A stretch of DNA of 64,000 nucleotides from assembly GCF_000496735.2 (NCBI RefSeq), contig NZ_AYLO01000051.1:31992-95991 (forward strand), written 5' to 3'. Positions 55,744 through 64,000 of the stretch are shown piece by piece (position 1 is the stretch's first letter; each line of letters begins with the position of its first letter). Below the pieces are notes generated by a model that saw only the letters and a list, made by a program, of their open reading frames with translations, was not told the DNA's origin and ran no database searches. Source of the DNA: Methyloglobulus morosus KoM1. Lineage in GTDB: Bacteria > Pseudomonadota > Gammaproteobacteria > Methylococcales > Methylomonadaceae. The position numbers and the translations under genes were made by a program.

Positions 55744-55769
55744 AAACCCAGCTATTTGCTGGGTTTTTT
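55744..55769. terminator. Intrinsic terminator of paralog B
   Basis: AAACCCAGC (55744-55752) and GCTGGGTTT (55758-55766) with a TATTT loop, then a T run to 55769. On the other strand it lies 40 bases past the ubiD stop and may end that transcript as well. Confidence 0.88.
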
Positions 55770-55807
55770 GTTTCCGTGATTTTATTGATTGAATTCGCTT
55801 TTGTTGT

Positions 55808-57271
55808 TCAGTGAAATAAAGAATCCCATAGCTCATCTATTTTTAGCTTGATTGCTTTTGGCATTTCAATCGGTGTTCCCCATTCTCTGCTTGTTTCCCC
55901 TGGCCATTTGTTGGTCGCATCAAAGCCTACCTTTGAGCCCAACCCCGATACAGGTGAGGCGAAATCGAGATAATCAATCGGCGTGTTTTCCAGTATGGTT
56001 AAGTCTCGAGCTGGATCCATTCGGGTTGTGATAGCCCAAATCACGTCCTCCCAATTACGGACATTGATATCCTCATCGACCACGATGACGAATTTAGTGT
56101 ACATGAATTGCCGGAGATAAGACCAAGTCCCTAACATGACCCGCTTGGCATGTCCGGCATATTGCTTCTTCATGCTGATGACCGCCATCCGATACGAACA
56201 GCCTTCGGGGGGCAGGTAAAAATCGATTATTTCCGGGAATTGCTTTTGCAGGATAGGGATGAAGACTTCGTTTAAAGCGACACCTAAAATGGCCGGTTCA
56301 TCAGGAGGCCGTCCGGTATACGTGCTGTGATAGATGGGATTGCGGCGTTGAGTAATCTTTTCTATTGTAAATACCGGAAATTCATCGACCTCGTTGTAGT
56401 ATCCCGTGTGGTCGCCGAAAGGCCCTTCCTTTGCAGTTTCACCCGGATAAATAAAGCCCTCCAGGACAATTTCGGCACTGGCAGGCACTTGCAGGTCGTT
56501 AGTCAAGCATTTTGCCACTTCTGTTTTGCTGCCGCGCAACAGCCCGGCAAAAGCATATTCTGACAAGGTGTCCGGCACTGGCGTTACCGCACCGAGGATG
56601 GTGGCGGGATCGGCGCCCAACGCCACTGCAACGGGAAAAGGCTGGTCAGGATAAGCCTGTTGCCATTCCTTAAAGTCCAGTGCCCCGCCCCGATGCGCCA
56701 GCCAACGCATGATGACCTTGTTTTTTGCGATGACTTGCTGGCGGTAGATCCCTAAGTTTTGCCGTTGCTTATTTGGGCCTTTAGTAATCACTAGGGGCCA
56801 CGTAATTAAGGGTGCGGCATCCCCTGGCCAGCAGGTTTGTATGGGATAACGGCTTAGGTCGATTTCGTCACCTTCCAGCATGGTTTCCTGGCAAGCGGGG
56901 TTGGTCACGACTTTAGGTGTCATGTTGAGGACTTGCTTGAACACTGGAATTTTCTCAAACGCATCTTTCATGCCCTTGGGTGGTTCGGGTTCTTTTAGGT
57001 AAGCCAGCAATTCCCCTATTCCGCGCAATTCGCTGATGTCCTTAGCGCCCATGCCCATTGCCACTCGTTTGGTCGTGCCAAACAGGTTACAAAGGATCGG
57101 GATGTTCGAATTTTTTGGATTTTCAAATAGCAGGGCCGGGCCGCCCTGTTTAAGGACGCGGTCGCAGATTTCAGTTATTTCAAGGTAGGGATCAACTTCA
57201 ACGGTGACGCGCTTTAATTCCCCTCGTTTTTCCAGTTGCTCGATAAAATCCCGCAAATCCTTGTATTTCAC
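55808..57271 (-). CDS. ubiD: 4-hydroxy-3-polyprenylbenzoate decarboxylase
   Basis: Prenylated-FMN dependent decarboxylase of ubiquinone synthesis. Motifs are [20 protein letters not shown] at the N-terminus, [60 protein letters not shown] (with the catalytic Glu region) and [20 protein letters not shown]. At 487 residues it is typical. The ATG overlaps the stop of prlC by 4 bases (57268-57271), so they share a message. The ubiX gene for the cofactor is not in the window. Confidence 0.95.
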   Translation of the reverse strand: MKYKDLRDFIEQLEKRGELKRVTVEVDPYLEITEICDRVLKQGGPALLFENPKNSNIPILCNLFGTTKRVAMGMGAKDISELRGIGELLAYLKEPEPPKGMKDAFEKIPVFKQVLNMTPKVVTNPACQETMLEGDEIDLSRYPIQTCWPGDAAPLITWPLVITKGPNKQRQNLGIYRQQVIAKNKVIMRWLAHRGGALDFKEWQQAYPDQPFPVAVALGADPATILGAVTPVPDTLSEYAFAGLLRGSKTEVAKCLTNDLQVPASAEIVLEGFIYPGETAKEGPFGDHTGYYNEVDEFPVFTIEKITQRRNPIYHSTYTGRPPDEPAILGVALNEVFIPILQKQFPEIIDFYLPPEGCSYRMAVISMKKQYAGHAKRVMLGTWSYLRQFMYTKFVIVVDEDINVRNWEDVIWAITTRMDPARDLTILENTPIDYLDFASPVSGLGSKVGFDATNKWPGETSREWGTPIEMPKAIKLKIDELWDSLFH

Positions 57272-59313
57272 GCCGCGACACCGATACCGTTGTGCCTGAG
57301 CAGTGCGTCGATGGTGGGTTTGCGGCCACGGAATTTGACGTACAATTCCATCGCATCCTGGCTGCCGCCACGTTCCAAGATATTCGACAAGAAGGCATTC
57401 CCCGATTCCTGGTCAAAAATGCCTTTTTCCTCAAACAAGGAAAACGCGTCGCTGGATAGGACTTCCGCCCATTTGTAGCTGTAGTAGCCCGCAGCATAAC
57501 CACCCGCAAAAATATGTGAGAAACTGTGCGGAAAACGGTTGAATTTGGGTGGTTGGACGACGGCAACTTGAGACCTTACCTTTTCTAACGTTTCATATAT
57601 CCTGCCGCCCAGTGCGGGATCGTAATCCAGGTGAATCTTGAAATCGAACAGGCTGAATTCGAGTTGCCTGACCATTATCATGCCGGCCTGGAAGTTTTTT
57701 GCAGCCAGCATTTTGCCGAATAAGCTGTCAGTGAGCGTTTCGCCCGTTTGGTAATGACCGGAAACCAGTTGCAGCGATTCTTTTTCCCAGCACCAATTTT
57801 CCATGAACTGGCTGGGCAGTTCCACCGCATCCCATTCCACGCCGTTGATGCCGGATACGCCAAGATAGTCGATTTTTGTCAGCATGTGCTGGAGGCCATG
57901 ACCGAATTCATGGAATAAGGTGGTGACTTCATCGTGTGTCAAGAGAGCGGGATCATTTCCGGTCGGCGGGGTAAAGTTACAGGTGAGGTAGGCGACGGGT
58001 GTTTGCACCGAACCGGCAGATTTTTTTCTGCCCACGCAATCATCCATCCATGCCCCGCCGCGCTTTTTCGGACGAGCGTATAAGTCGAGATAAAATTGGC
58101 CGCGCAATTGTTTATCCTTATCATGGATTTGGAAAAAACGTACATCAGGATGCCAACTGTCAAAATCACTCAATTCAGTAATAATCAACCCGTAAAGTTT
58201 TTCTACAACGGTAAACAAGCCTGGCAAAACGCGGGTAACGGGAAAATAGGCTTTAACTTCTTCTTGCGACAACTGGTAAAAATGCTGGCGCATTTTCTCG
58301 GAATAATAACCCAAATCCCAAGACTGCAAGTCTTTGATGTTATAGTGTTCATCAGCAAACGCCTTTAAATCGTCCAAATCCTTACGGGCTTGGGGTAGGG
58401 ATTTTTCGGCCAAGTCTTCCAGAAAATGTATGACATCTTGGGGTTTTTCCGCCATTTTGGTGGCAAGGGAAAGTTCGGCATAATTGCTGTAGCCCAGTAA
58501 TTTTGCCTTTTCGTGGCGTAATGCCAAGATACGTTCCATGAGTTCGGTGTTGTCCCATTGCCCGGCATGGGGGCCTTGGTCAGATGCACGCGTATTATAG
58601 GCTTCGTAATGTTCGCGCCTAAGTTCCCGGTTGTCGGCATTCATCATTACGGCATGGTAAGATGGAAATTGCAGGGTAATCATCCAGCCTTCCTGTCCGG
58701 CTTGTTCCGCCGTTTGCCTGGCCTGAGCCAAAGCGGAAGCAGGCAATCCTGCCAAGTCTGCTTTATCCGTAATCAATTTGCTCCAGGCATTGGTAGCATC
58801 AAGGAGATTTTCCTCATAATTGCTGGCGAGTTGCGATAGTTCCTGGCTGATTTCCTTAAAACGCTGTTTTTTCGCTTTATCCAGGGCAATACCGGACAGC
58901 TTGAAATCCCTTAAGGCATTGTTGATGATTTTCTGTTGGGCATCTGTCAACGTAGGATATTCGGGGCCGTCGGCAATAAAGCGGTACGCATTAAATAAGG
59001 CTTCATTTTGACCCATTTCGGTTGAATATACGCTCAATTTTGGGAGGCACGCATTGTAGGCGGCCAGCATTTCCTTGGTGTTGACCACCGAATTCAAATG
59101 GCTGACTGGTGACCAAGCCCTGTTGAGCCTGTCGTCTGCGCTTTCCAGCGGTTCAATCAGATTTTCCCAAGTATAGTTGTTGCTGGCCTGTAGCCGCTCC
59201 TCTACTACTGCACGGGCTTCTGCCAGGAGTCGGTCGATAGCGGGTTCAACATATTCGGGTTTTATTTGGGAAAATAAGGGGAGGGTAGACTCAGCTAATA
59301 AAGGGTTATTCAT
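57268..59313 (-). CDS. prlC: Oligopeptidase A
   Basis: Cytoplasmic M3 zinc peptidase that degrades peptides, including cleaved signal peptides. The HEXXH zinc site is His468-Glu469 to His472 in [14 protein letters not shown], with [14 protein letters not shown] as the downstream zinc Glu region. [18 protein letters not shown] and the C-terminal ALLRHNGI match the family. At 681 residues it has full length. Its stop overlaps the ubiD start. Confidence 0.96.
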   Translation of the reverse strand: MNNPLLAESTLPLFSQIKPEYVEPAIDRLLAEARAVVEERLQASNNYTWENLIEPLESADDRLNRAWSPVSHLNSVVNTKEMLAAYNACLPKLSVYSTEMGQNEALFNAYRFIADGPEYPTLTDAQQKIINNALRDFKLSGIALDKAKKQRFKEISQELSQLASNYEENLLDATNAWSKLITDKADLAGLPASALAQARQTAEQAGQEGWMITLQFPSYHAVMMNADNRELRREHYEAYNTRASDQGPHAGQWDNTELMERILALRHEKAKLLGYSNYAELSLATKMAEKPQDVIHFLEDLAEKSLPQARKDLDDLKAFADEHYNIKDLQSWDLGYYSEKMRQHFYQLSQEEVKAYFPVTRVLPGLFTVVEKLYGLIITELSDFDSWHPDVRFFQIHDKDKQLRGQFYLDLYARPKKRGGAWMDDCVGRKKSAGSVQTPVAYLTCNFTPPTGNDPALLTHDEVTTLFHEFGHGLQHMLTKIDYLGVSGINGVEWDAVELPSQFMENWCWEKESLQLVSGHYQTGETLTDSLFGKMLAAKNFQAGMIMVRQLEFSLFDFKIHLDYDPALGGRIYETLEKVRSQVAVVQPPKFNRFPHSFSHIFAGGYAAGYYSYKWAEVLSSDAFSLFEEKGIFDQESGNAFLSNILERGGSQDAMELYVKFRGRKPTIDALLRHNGIGVAA

Positions 59314-59472
59314 AGTCGGGTTCAGGTAAGGAAGTGGTGTTTGGCAGGCTCAATAATGCGCTAAAAAATCTGTTAAATGTAGTTGGTTAATTAGGATATC
59401 AGTAACTTGGCAACCGGCAAGTTACTAAGGTTCATCCAATTCAACAGGGATTTGTTTGGTAAGGTTTAATGT

Positions 59473-59913
59473 TCATGGCTTCATGATTGTTTCTTTGTTA
59501 TTCGTCGATTCCAGATAAAGCCCTGTTTGGGAAGCCATATCGTGCCAGCTACGTTGGTTTTTATCAACAAGCACCCATAGAAAGCCCAAACCTAAAACAC
59601 CCCAAGAAAACAGGGAGACAATAAACCGTACGAAGGCTTGCCGCCATGTGATAGGTTCGTAATTATCGTTTAGAACCCTTATTTTCCATGCCCTTAACCC
59701 CAGCGTTTGACCGCCGTGCGTCCAAAACCAGCCATAAAATAGGAAACTGACAAAAACTAAATAAGCTGGATACAGGAATTGCTCTCGGCTGAAAGCGATT
59801 CCTGCGTTAAAAGGGAGAATTAACAGCGTTGCGAAAAACAATACCCCTAACAGCAGCAAGGCATCGTAGACAATTATGGCCAAATAGCGAAAAAAACTGG
59901 GTTTTGGCTTCAA
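59473..59913 (-). CDS. RDD family membrane protein
   Basis: 146 residues with the RDD pattern: RYLAIIVYDALLLLGVLFFATLL (Arg then Asp in the first helix), then a second hydrophobic region, QTLGLRAWKIRVLNDNYEPITWRQAFVRF and the terminal FLWVLVDKNQRSWHDMASQTGLYL. The family is of unknown function, with suggested transport or antiporter roles. The start overlaps the end of the next upstream gene (59910) by 4 bases, so they are coupled. Confidence 0.85.
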   Translation of the reverse strand: MKPKPSFFRYLAIIVYDALLLLGVLFFATLLILPFNAGIAFSREQFLYPAYLVFVSFLFYGWFWTHGGQTLGLRAWKIRVLNDNYEPITWRQAFVRFIVSLFSWGVLGLGFLWVLVDKNQRSWHDMASQTGLYLESTNNKETIMKP

Positions 59914-60278
59914 GCTTTGGGTTTGGCCTTTGGTTTTGCCTTTGCTTTGGGTTTCGTTTCGGTTGCGGATGGCGCAGGTGTGGACACAGCAGCTGTTGCG
60001 GCAACTTTGGGTGCTGCGGCGGGTTCGGCTACCGCTTTTGCGGCAGTGGCTACTGGTGCCGGTTTGACTCCCGTTTTGGGCATCAAGTTAAAAATAGCCA
60101 GTTTTTGCCCGAAATACATAGACATGGCCACTAAGCCGCCTACCATTAGGAGGGAAAATAAGACCGGTGGCCTGTGCAGCAGCAAAATGGCGAAATCGAC
60201 AATAAAAATGCTCCCCAGAAAAGGTTGGTCGAGCAAGGCGGCTTGGAATTTTTTTATAGTGTCAATCCAGTTATTCAT
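59910..60278 (-). CDS. Small membrane protein with Ala/Pro/Lys-rich tail
   Basis: 122 residues. The first 65 residues contain two hydrophobic segments (SIFIVDFAILLLHRPPVLFSL and LLMVGGLVAMSMYFGQ). The rest is low complexity (PAAAPKVAATAAVSTPAPS and KPKAKAKPKAKPKA), which is compatible with binding to nucleic acid or acidic partners, or spanning the wall. It overlaps the RDD gene by 4 bases and is probably the first gene of that pair. No family is recognised. Confidence 0.65.
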   Translation of the reverse strand: MNNWIDTIKKFQAALLDQPFLGSIFIVDFAILLLHRPPVLFSLLMVGGLVAMSMYFGQKLAIFNLMPKTGVKPAPVATAAKAVAEPAAAPKVAATAAVSTPAPSATETKPKAKAKPKAKPKA

Positions 60279-60528
60279 ATTATCGGCCTTGAATTTGATG
60301 GTTGATTAGGATGTTTTGTTGTTATTGTAAATCACTTGCGGTGGAAATTTGTTAAAATCCAACTTGATTTTACACTATCCAAGCGAGTTCTGTAAAAGAA
60401 AACCCGCCAGCGAATTGGGACTATGCCTTGCAAAATGCTATGATTGGCGCGAATAAAAACAACACCAGGGATAAAAGGTCATTTTAAACTTTATCAAAAA
60501 AATTATTGGCGGCACTAAGGCTAACAGT

Positions 60529-61848
60529 GTGCCGACAAAAGCAAAGATCAGGTTGTACGAACGATCTGAGCATTGTATTTCGCGCAGCCAAATTAGCGAC
60601 AATGCATTGAAGGTATTGTATAAACTGAAAAAAGAAGGCTATGACGCTTATCTTGTGGGTGGGTGCGTACGCGACCTGTTGTTGGGGCGCGAGCCGAAGG
60701 ATTTCGATGTGGCCACCAACGCCGACCCAGATGAGGTCAGAAAAATCTTCCGAAATTGCCGTTTGATCGGGCGACGGTTTCGTCTGGCGCACGTCCATTT
60801 TGGCAAAGAAGTCATCGAAGTCGCCACTTTTCGCGGTAACGGTGACGTGCAGGACGAAAAACAAATGCTCAATAAGGAAGGGCGGTTGCTTCGGGACAAT
60901 GTCTACGGCACGATTGAGGAAGATGTCTGGCGCAGGGATTTTACTGTCAATGCGTTGTACTACAACATCAAGGATTATTCCGTCGTCGATTACGTGGGCG
61001 GGATGGAAGACCACAAGGCGGGCACGATACGGCTGATCGGTGATCCTGAAACCCGGTTTCGAGAAGATCCTGTACGGATGCTTAGGGCGGTGCGCTTTGC
61101 CGTCAAGCTGGGCTTCAATATGCATCCCGATTGTCAAGCCGCGATCCACGCCAATGCCCCTTTGCTCGACAGCATTCCGCCCGCACGCTTGTACGACGAG
61201 GTCTTGAAGCTCTTTATGGTCGGCTACGCCGTACAAACCTTTGAAATGCTGAGGCATTATGGCTTATTCCAGGTGTTGTTCCCAGCGACGGAAAGAAGCC
61301 TCGCGGTTGAACAGGATGGATTCCCTAAATTGTTTTTAATTAAGGCGTTACAAAATTCAGACAACCGGATTACAGAAGGCAAGACGGTGACGGCTTATTT
61401 TTTGTTGTCGGCGTTCTTGTGGGAGCCGGTGCAGACCCTTGTCAGGAACTTACTCTCCCAAGGTGTGCCTGAATTCATGGCCTATCAGGATGCTGCTAAC
61501 GAAGTCGTTTCCAGGCAACTGAAGCTAACGGCAATGCCGCGGTTTATTACGACCGCCATGCGTGAAGTTTGGAGCTTGCAACCTAAGTTTAATGCCCGCG
61601 TGGGTTCAAAACCGAACCGGCTGTTGAGCCATCCCCGTTTTCGGGCAGCTTATGATTTCTTATTGTTACGCGCTGAAACGGGTGGCGCTGATCCTGAATT
61701 GGCTGAATGGTGGACAAAATACCAGAATGCCAATGAAAACGAGCAACGAAAGATGACCCAGCCGGGACGGAATAACCAGAAAAAATCAGGATTTAAAAGG
61801 AATTTGCGGCGGTCTAGCCAAAACAGGCCAAAGGCAACAGAATCCTAG
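60529..61848 (+). CDS. pcnB: Poly(A) polymerase I
   Basis: Adds poly(A) tails that speed RNA decay. The nucleotidyltransferase motif VGGCVRDLLLGREPKDFDVATNADPDEV holds the catalytic DxD (GREPKDFDVAT), and RRFRLAHVHFG, WRRDFTVNALYY and DPVRMLRAVRFAVKLG follow. The C-terminal tail is basic. The track-type GTG start at 60529 has AAGG eight bases upstream and gives 439 residues. The frame is open to 60475, and the codons 60490-60510 read FIKKIIGG, similar to PcnB N-termini elsewhere, so a non-standard start (for example ATT at 60481) is possible. E. coli pcnB is known to start at AUU. Confidence 0.93.
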   Translation: MPTKAKIRLYERSEHCISRSQISDNALKVLYKLKKEGYDAYLVGGCVRDLLLGREPKDFDVATNADPDEVRKIFRNCRLIGRRFRLAHVHFGKEVIEVATFRGNGDVQDEKQMLNKEGRLLRDNVYGTIEEDVWRRDFTVNALYYNIKDYSVVDYVGGMEDHKAGTIRLIGDPETRFREDPVRMLRAVRFAVKLGFNMHPDCQAAIHANAPLLDSIPPARLYDEVLKLFMVGYAVQTFEMLRHYGLFQVLFPATERSLAVEQDGFPKLFLIKALQNSDNRITEGKTVTAYFLLSAFLWEPVQTLVRNLLSQGVPEFMAYQDAANEVVSRQLKLTAMPRFITTAMREVWSLQPKFNARVGSKPNRLLSHPRFRAAYDFLLLRAETGGADPELAEWWTKYQNANENEQRKMTQPGRNNQKKSGFKRNLRRSSQNRPKATES

Positions 61849-61864
61849 CGTTTCCGTTCCCGAG

Positions 61865-62386
61865 ATGAATAATCCGAAAGATCCCCAAACGGTTGCGTAT
61901 ATCGGTATGGGCAGCAACCTGGAATCGCCTGTTGCCCAAATTAAATCGGCGCGTTTGGCGATTTCTGCACTGACTCATGTAAAGGAACTCGCATTCTCGA
62001 GCCTGTACGTCAGCTCTCCTATGGGTCCGCAAGAGCAACCCGATTATATAAATGCGGTAATGGCCGTGGCAACCTGTTTATCCCCCTTGGATTTATTGCA
62101 TGCCCTGCAAGCGATTGAGTTGGAACATGGGCGGGTAAGGGGTGTCCAACGCTGGGGAGCGAGGACATTGGATTTGGATTTGCTCCTGTATGGCGACCGG
62201 CAAATTGATACAGAGGAATTGGTCGTGCCGCATAAGGGCATAGCCGAACGGGCTTTTGTCCTTTATCCCTTGAGCGAATGTGCGCCGGAATTGAATATCC
62301 CGGGTCATGGCGACCTGTCGTATTTACTTCCCCATTGTCCGATTGCAGGCTTACGGCGGTTAAACGAAGATGAATCAGCTAATTGA
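61865..62386 (+). CDS. folK: 2-amino-4-hydroxy-6-hydroxymethyldihydropteridine pyrophosphokinase
   Basis: Transfers pyrophosphate from ATP to the pterin in folate synthesis. Motifs are AYIGMGSNLESPVAQI at the N-terminus, VSSPMGPQEQPDYINAVMAV, LHALQAIELEHGRVR and RWGARTLDLDLLLYGDRQI (with the two metal Asp in LDLDLLL). At 173 residues it has normal length. It starts 16 bp after pcnB and overlaps panB by 17 bases, matching the pcnB-folK-panBC order of many gammaproteobacteria. Confidence 0.95.
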   Translation: MNNPKDPQTVAYIGMGSNLESPVAQIKSARLAISALTHVKELAFSSLYVSSPMGPQEQPDYINAVMAVATCLSPLDLLHALQAIELEHGRVRGVQRWGARTLDLDLLLYGDRQIDTEELVVPHKGIAERAFVLYPLSECAPELNIPGHGDLSYLLPHCPIAGLRRLNEDESAN

Positions 62387-63173
62387 CAAACCCTTGTCGA
62401 TCAACGATATAACGACTATGAAACGCAAAGGCGAAAAAATATCATGCCTGACCGCTTACGATGCCAGTTTTGCCGCCGTCATTGATAAGGTCGGCATTGA
62501 TATTTTATTGGTAGGCGATTCTTTGGGCATGGTCGTCCAAGGCTACGGCACCACAATACCCGTCACGATTGAACAGATGGTATACCATACCCAATGCGTC
62601 AGCCGGGTGCGGAAAAGGGCTTACATCATCGCCGACATGCCATTTATGACCTATTCCAACCTTGATGATGCCGCCAGGAATGCCGCGCAATTGCTCCAAG
62701 CGGGTGGCGCACACATGGTAAAACTGGAAGGCGCCAGGGTTGACTGCGTCCGTTTTCTGGTCGAGCAAGGTATTCCCGTTTGCGGACATTTGGGCTTGTT
62801 GCCACAATCCATCCATCAGCTTGGGGCGTACAGCGTCCAGGGAAAAGAGCCGGAAGCTGCCCAAAAACTTCGTGATGATGCCCAGAAATTGCAGGAATTG
62901 GGTGCGGGTATGTTGGTTTTGGAATGTGTGCCTGCCGCGCTTGCCAAACAAATCAGCGCTGAGTTGACCATTCCCGTGATCGGTATTGGCGCAGGCATTG
63001 GTTGCGATGGTCAAGTGCTGGTCTTGTATGACATGCTCAATATTGGCGTTAATAAGCGACCCCGGTTTTCCAAAAACTTCATGACAGGATTTAAGTGCGT
63101 TGAAGAAGCCATTACGGCCTATCATCTCGCCGTCAAGAGTGCTGAATTTCCAGGGTTGGAACACAGTTTTTAG
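62370..63173 (+). CDS. panB: 3-methyl-2-oxobutanoate hydroxymethyltransferase
   Basis: Makes ketopantoate using 5,10-methylene-THF. The conserved segments are ISCLTAYDASFAAVIDKVGID, LVGDSLGMVVQGYGTT (metal Asp in GDS), DMPFMTY, VKLEGA, GHLGLLPQS and VIGIGAGIGCDGQVLVLYDML. At 267 residues it is normal. The ATG lies inside folK, 17 bases before its stop. The panC gene follows 7 bp later. Confidence 0.96.
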   Translation: MNQLIDKPLSINDITTMKRKGEKISCLTAYDASFAAVIDKVGIDILLVGDSLGMVVQGYGTTIPVTIEQMVYHTQCVSRVRKRAYIIADMPFMTYSNLDDAARNAAQLLQAGGAHMVKLEGARVDCVRFLVEQGIPVCGHLGLLPQSIHQLGAYSVQGKEPEAAQKLRDDAQKLQELGAGMLVLECVPAALAKQISAELTIPVIGIGAGIGCDGQVLVLYDMLNIGVNKRPRFSKNFMTGFKCVEEAITAYHLAVKSAEFPGLEHSF

Positions 63174-63179
63174 CCGGTC

Positions 63180-64000
63180 ATGCAGGTAACCGATACGATT
63201 ATTAATGTGCGGAATGCCGTCAAGACATGGCGAATGGCTGGTGCACGTATCGCTTTTGTTCCCACAATGGGCAATTTACACATTGGGCACTTGAAATTGG
63301 TCGAAGAAGCCCAAAAATCTGCGGATCGGGTCGCTGTCAGTATTTTTGTCAATCCCACCCAGTTCGGTGTAGGCGAGGATTTTGAGGCTTATCCACGTAC
63401 AGAAGCTGAAGACAAGCAAAAATTGGATGATGCCGGCGTTGATTTGCTCTTCTTGCCCAGTGTTGGCGAGATGTATGGTAACGATGCAAAAACTGTCGTC
63501 AGCGTAAAAAACCTTTCTAATTTGCACTGTGGGGCATCAAGGCCTGGGCATTTTGACGGTGTTGCAACAGTCGTTTGCAAATTTTTAAATATAGTGCAAC
63601 CTGACATAGGTTTTTTGGGTCAAAAGGATTTTCAACAGTTAGCTGTTATTCGCAAGATGGTTAATGATTTGAACATCCCTGTTGAAATAAGGCCCGTGGA
63701 GACCGTCCGGGAAAGTAGCGGATTGGCGCTGAGTTCAAGAAACGGCTATCTAAGCCCAGAAGAATTACGGGTTGCGCCAAAGTTGTATCAGGCCTTGTGC
63801 GCCGCCCGTGACGGGATTTTGATGGGCAAAAAGGGTTATTCGGCATTAGAGGACGAAGCCGTGATTTATTTGCAAGAGGCTGGTTTTGTGCCGGATTACT
63901 TCAGCGTGTGCCGGGTGGGTGATTTGTTGAAAGCCGATAAGCAAGACACCGATTTGGTTGTGTTGGCAGCGGCGAAGCTGGGGCGGACACGTCTTATTGA
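63180..64000 (+). CDS. panC: Pantothenate synthetase, truncated by the window end
   Basis: Joins pantoate and beta-alanine using ATP. From the ATG at 63180 the frame is open to the last base: MQVTDTIINVRNAVKTWR, then FVPTMGNLHIGHLKLVEEA (the HIGH motif), VSIFVNPTQFG, RPGHFDGVATVVCKFLNIV, GQKDFQQLAVIRKMV and RESSGLALSSRNGYL (KMSKS-like). About 273 of some 283 residues are in the window. No separate stop is seen. Confidence 0.95.
   Translation, partial: MQVTDTIINVRNAVKTWRMAGARIAFVPTMGNLHIGHLKLVEEAQKSADRVAVSIFVNPTQFGVGEDFEAYPRTEAEDKQKLDDAGVDLLFLPSVGEMYGNDAKTVVSVKNLSNLHCGASRPGHFDGVATVVCKFLNIVQPDIGFLGQKDFQQLAVIRKMVNDLNIPVEIRPVETVRESSGLALSSRNGYLSPEELRVAPKLYQALCAARDGILMGKKGYSALEDEAVIYLQEAGFVPDYFSVCRVGDLLKADKQDTDLVVLAAAKLGRTRLI

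Noticed and set aside
1-64000. CRISPR array, tRNA or rRNA genes
   Set aside because: No regularly spaced direct repeats of CRISPR size and no tRNA or rRNA sequences were found; the only structured RNA recognised is tmRNA.

Overview
The window is a bacterial chromosome segment of moderate GC, densely coding on both strands. It most likely comes from a gammaproteobacterial methylotroph or methanotroph of the Methylococcales type. That placement is inferred from gene content: a beta-RFAP synthase and an archaeal-type amino acid kinase next to pabB (tetrahydromethanopterin/methanofuran synthesis), a pyrophosphate-dependent phosphofructokinase, a two-subunit pyruvate carboxylase, glycogen genes, and typical gammaproteobacterial operons (hemCDXY, pcnB-folK-panB-panC). 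No methane monooxygenase or methanol dehydrogenase gene is visible, and the genus cannot be named.

Layout. 1-2.6 kb: end of a site-2-type protease gene, then scpA-scpB-rluB. 2.6-10.7 kb: a small basic protein, a degenerate metallo-beta-lactamase-fold protein, an orphan secretin N-domain protein, glgB-glgA on the minus strand and divergent glgX. 10.8-15.1 kb: an island with one 1266-residue gene ending in a PD-(D/E)XK nuclease-like domain, bracketed by degenerate inverted repeats built of TGACC iterons every 18-21 bp. This is the best candidate for an undescribed mobile or defence unit. 15.1-24.6 kb: a membrane protein, photolyase, DUF1499, pfp, pssA, leuA, a PilZ protein and sodB, separated by repeat-containing non-coding stretches. 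24.9-35.2 kb: dcd, lspA, a TPCP-type metal P-type ATPase with DUF486, pabB with an MfnE-like kinase, DUF2959, a lipoprotein, and a pair of overlapping membrane-associated GTPases. 35.3-35.8 kb: ssrA (tmRNA) with its promoter and terminator.

36-44.8 kb is looser: a cysteine/histidine-containing hypothetical protein, a Tat-exported amine oxidase-like flavoprotein, a nucleotidyltransferase overlapping a HAD phosphatase, beta-RFAP synthase, an M28 membrane peptidase and a receiver-like protein that has lost its phosphoacceptor. 44.8-54 kb: pycA, pycB, a small membrane protein, a Sua5-type tRNA threonylcarbamoylation enzyme and the hemCDXY operon. 54-55.8 kb: two paralogous small exported proteins, each behind a perfect FNR/Anr box and closed by a strong terminator. 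55.8-60.3 kb, minus strand: prlC-ubiD and an RDD-family membrane pair. 60.5 kb to the end: pcnB-folK-panB-panC, with panC running off the window.

Functional links. GlgA, GlgB and GlgX make and open glycogen; Pfp and Pyc sit at the glycolytic and anaplerotic nodes. PabB, the MfnE-like kinase and beta-RFAP synthase feed one-carbon cofactors. HemC-D-X-Y supply tetrapyrrole. The two FNR-box genes suggest an oxygen-responsive periplasmic function that is not understood.
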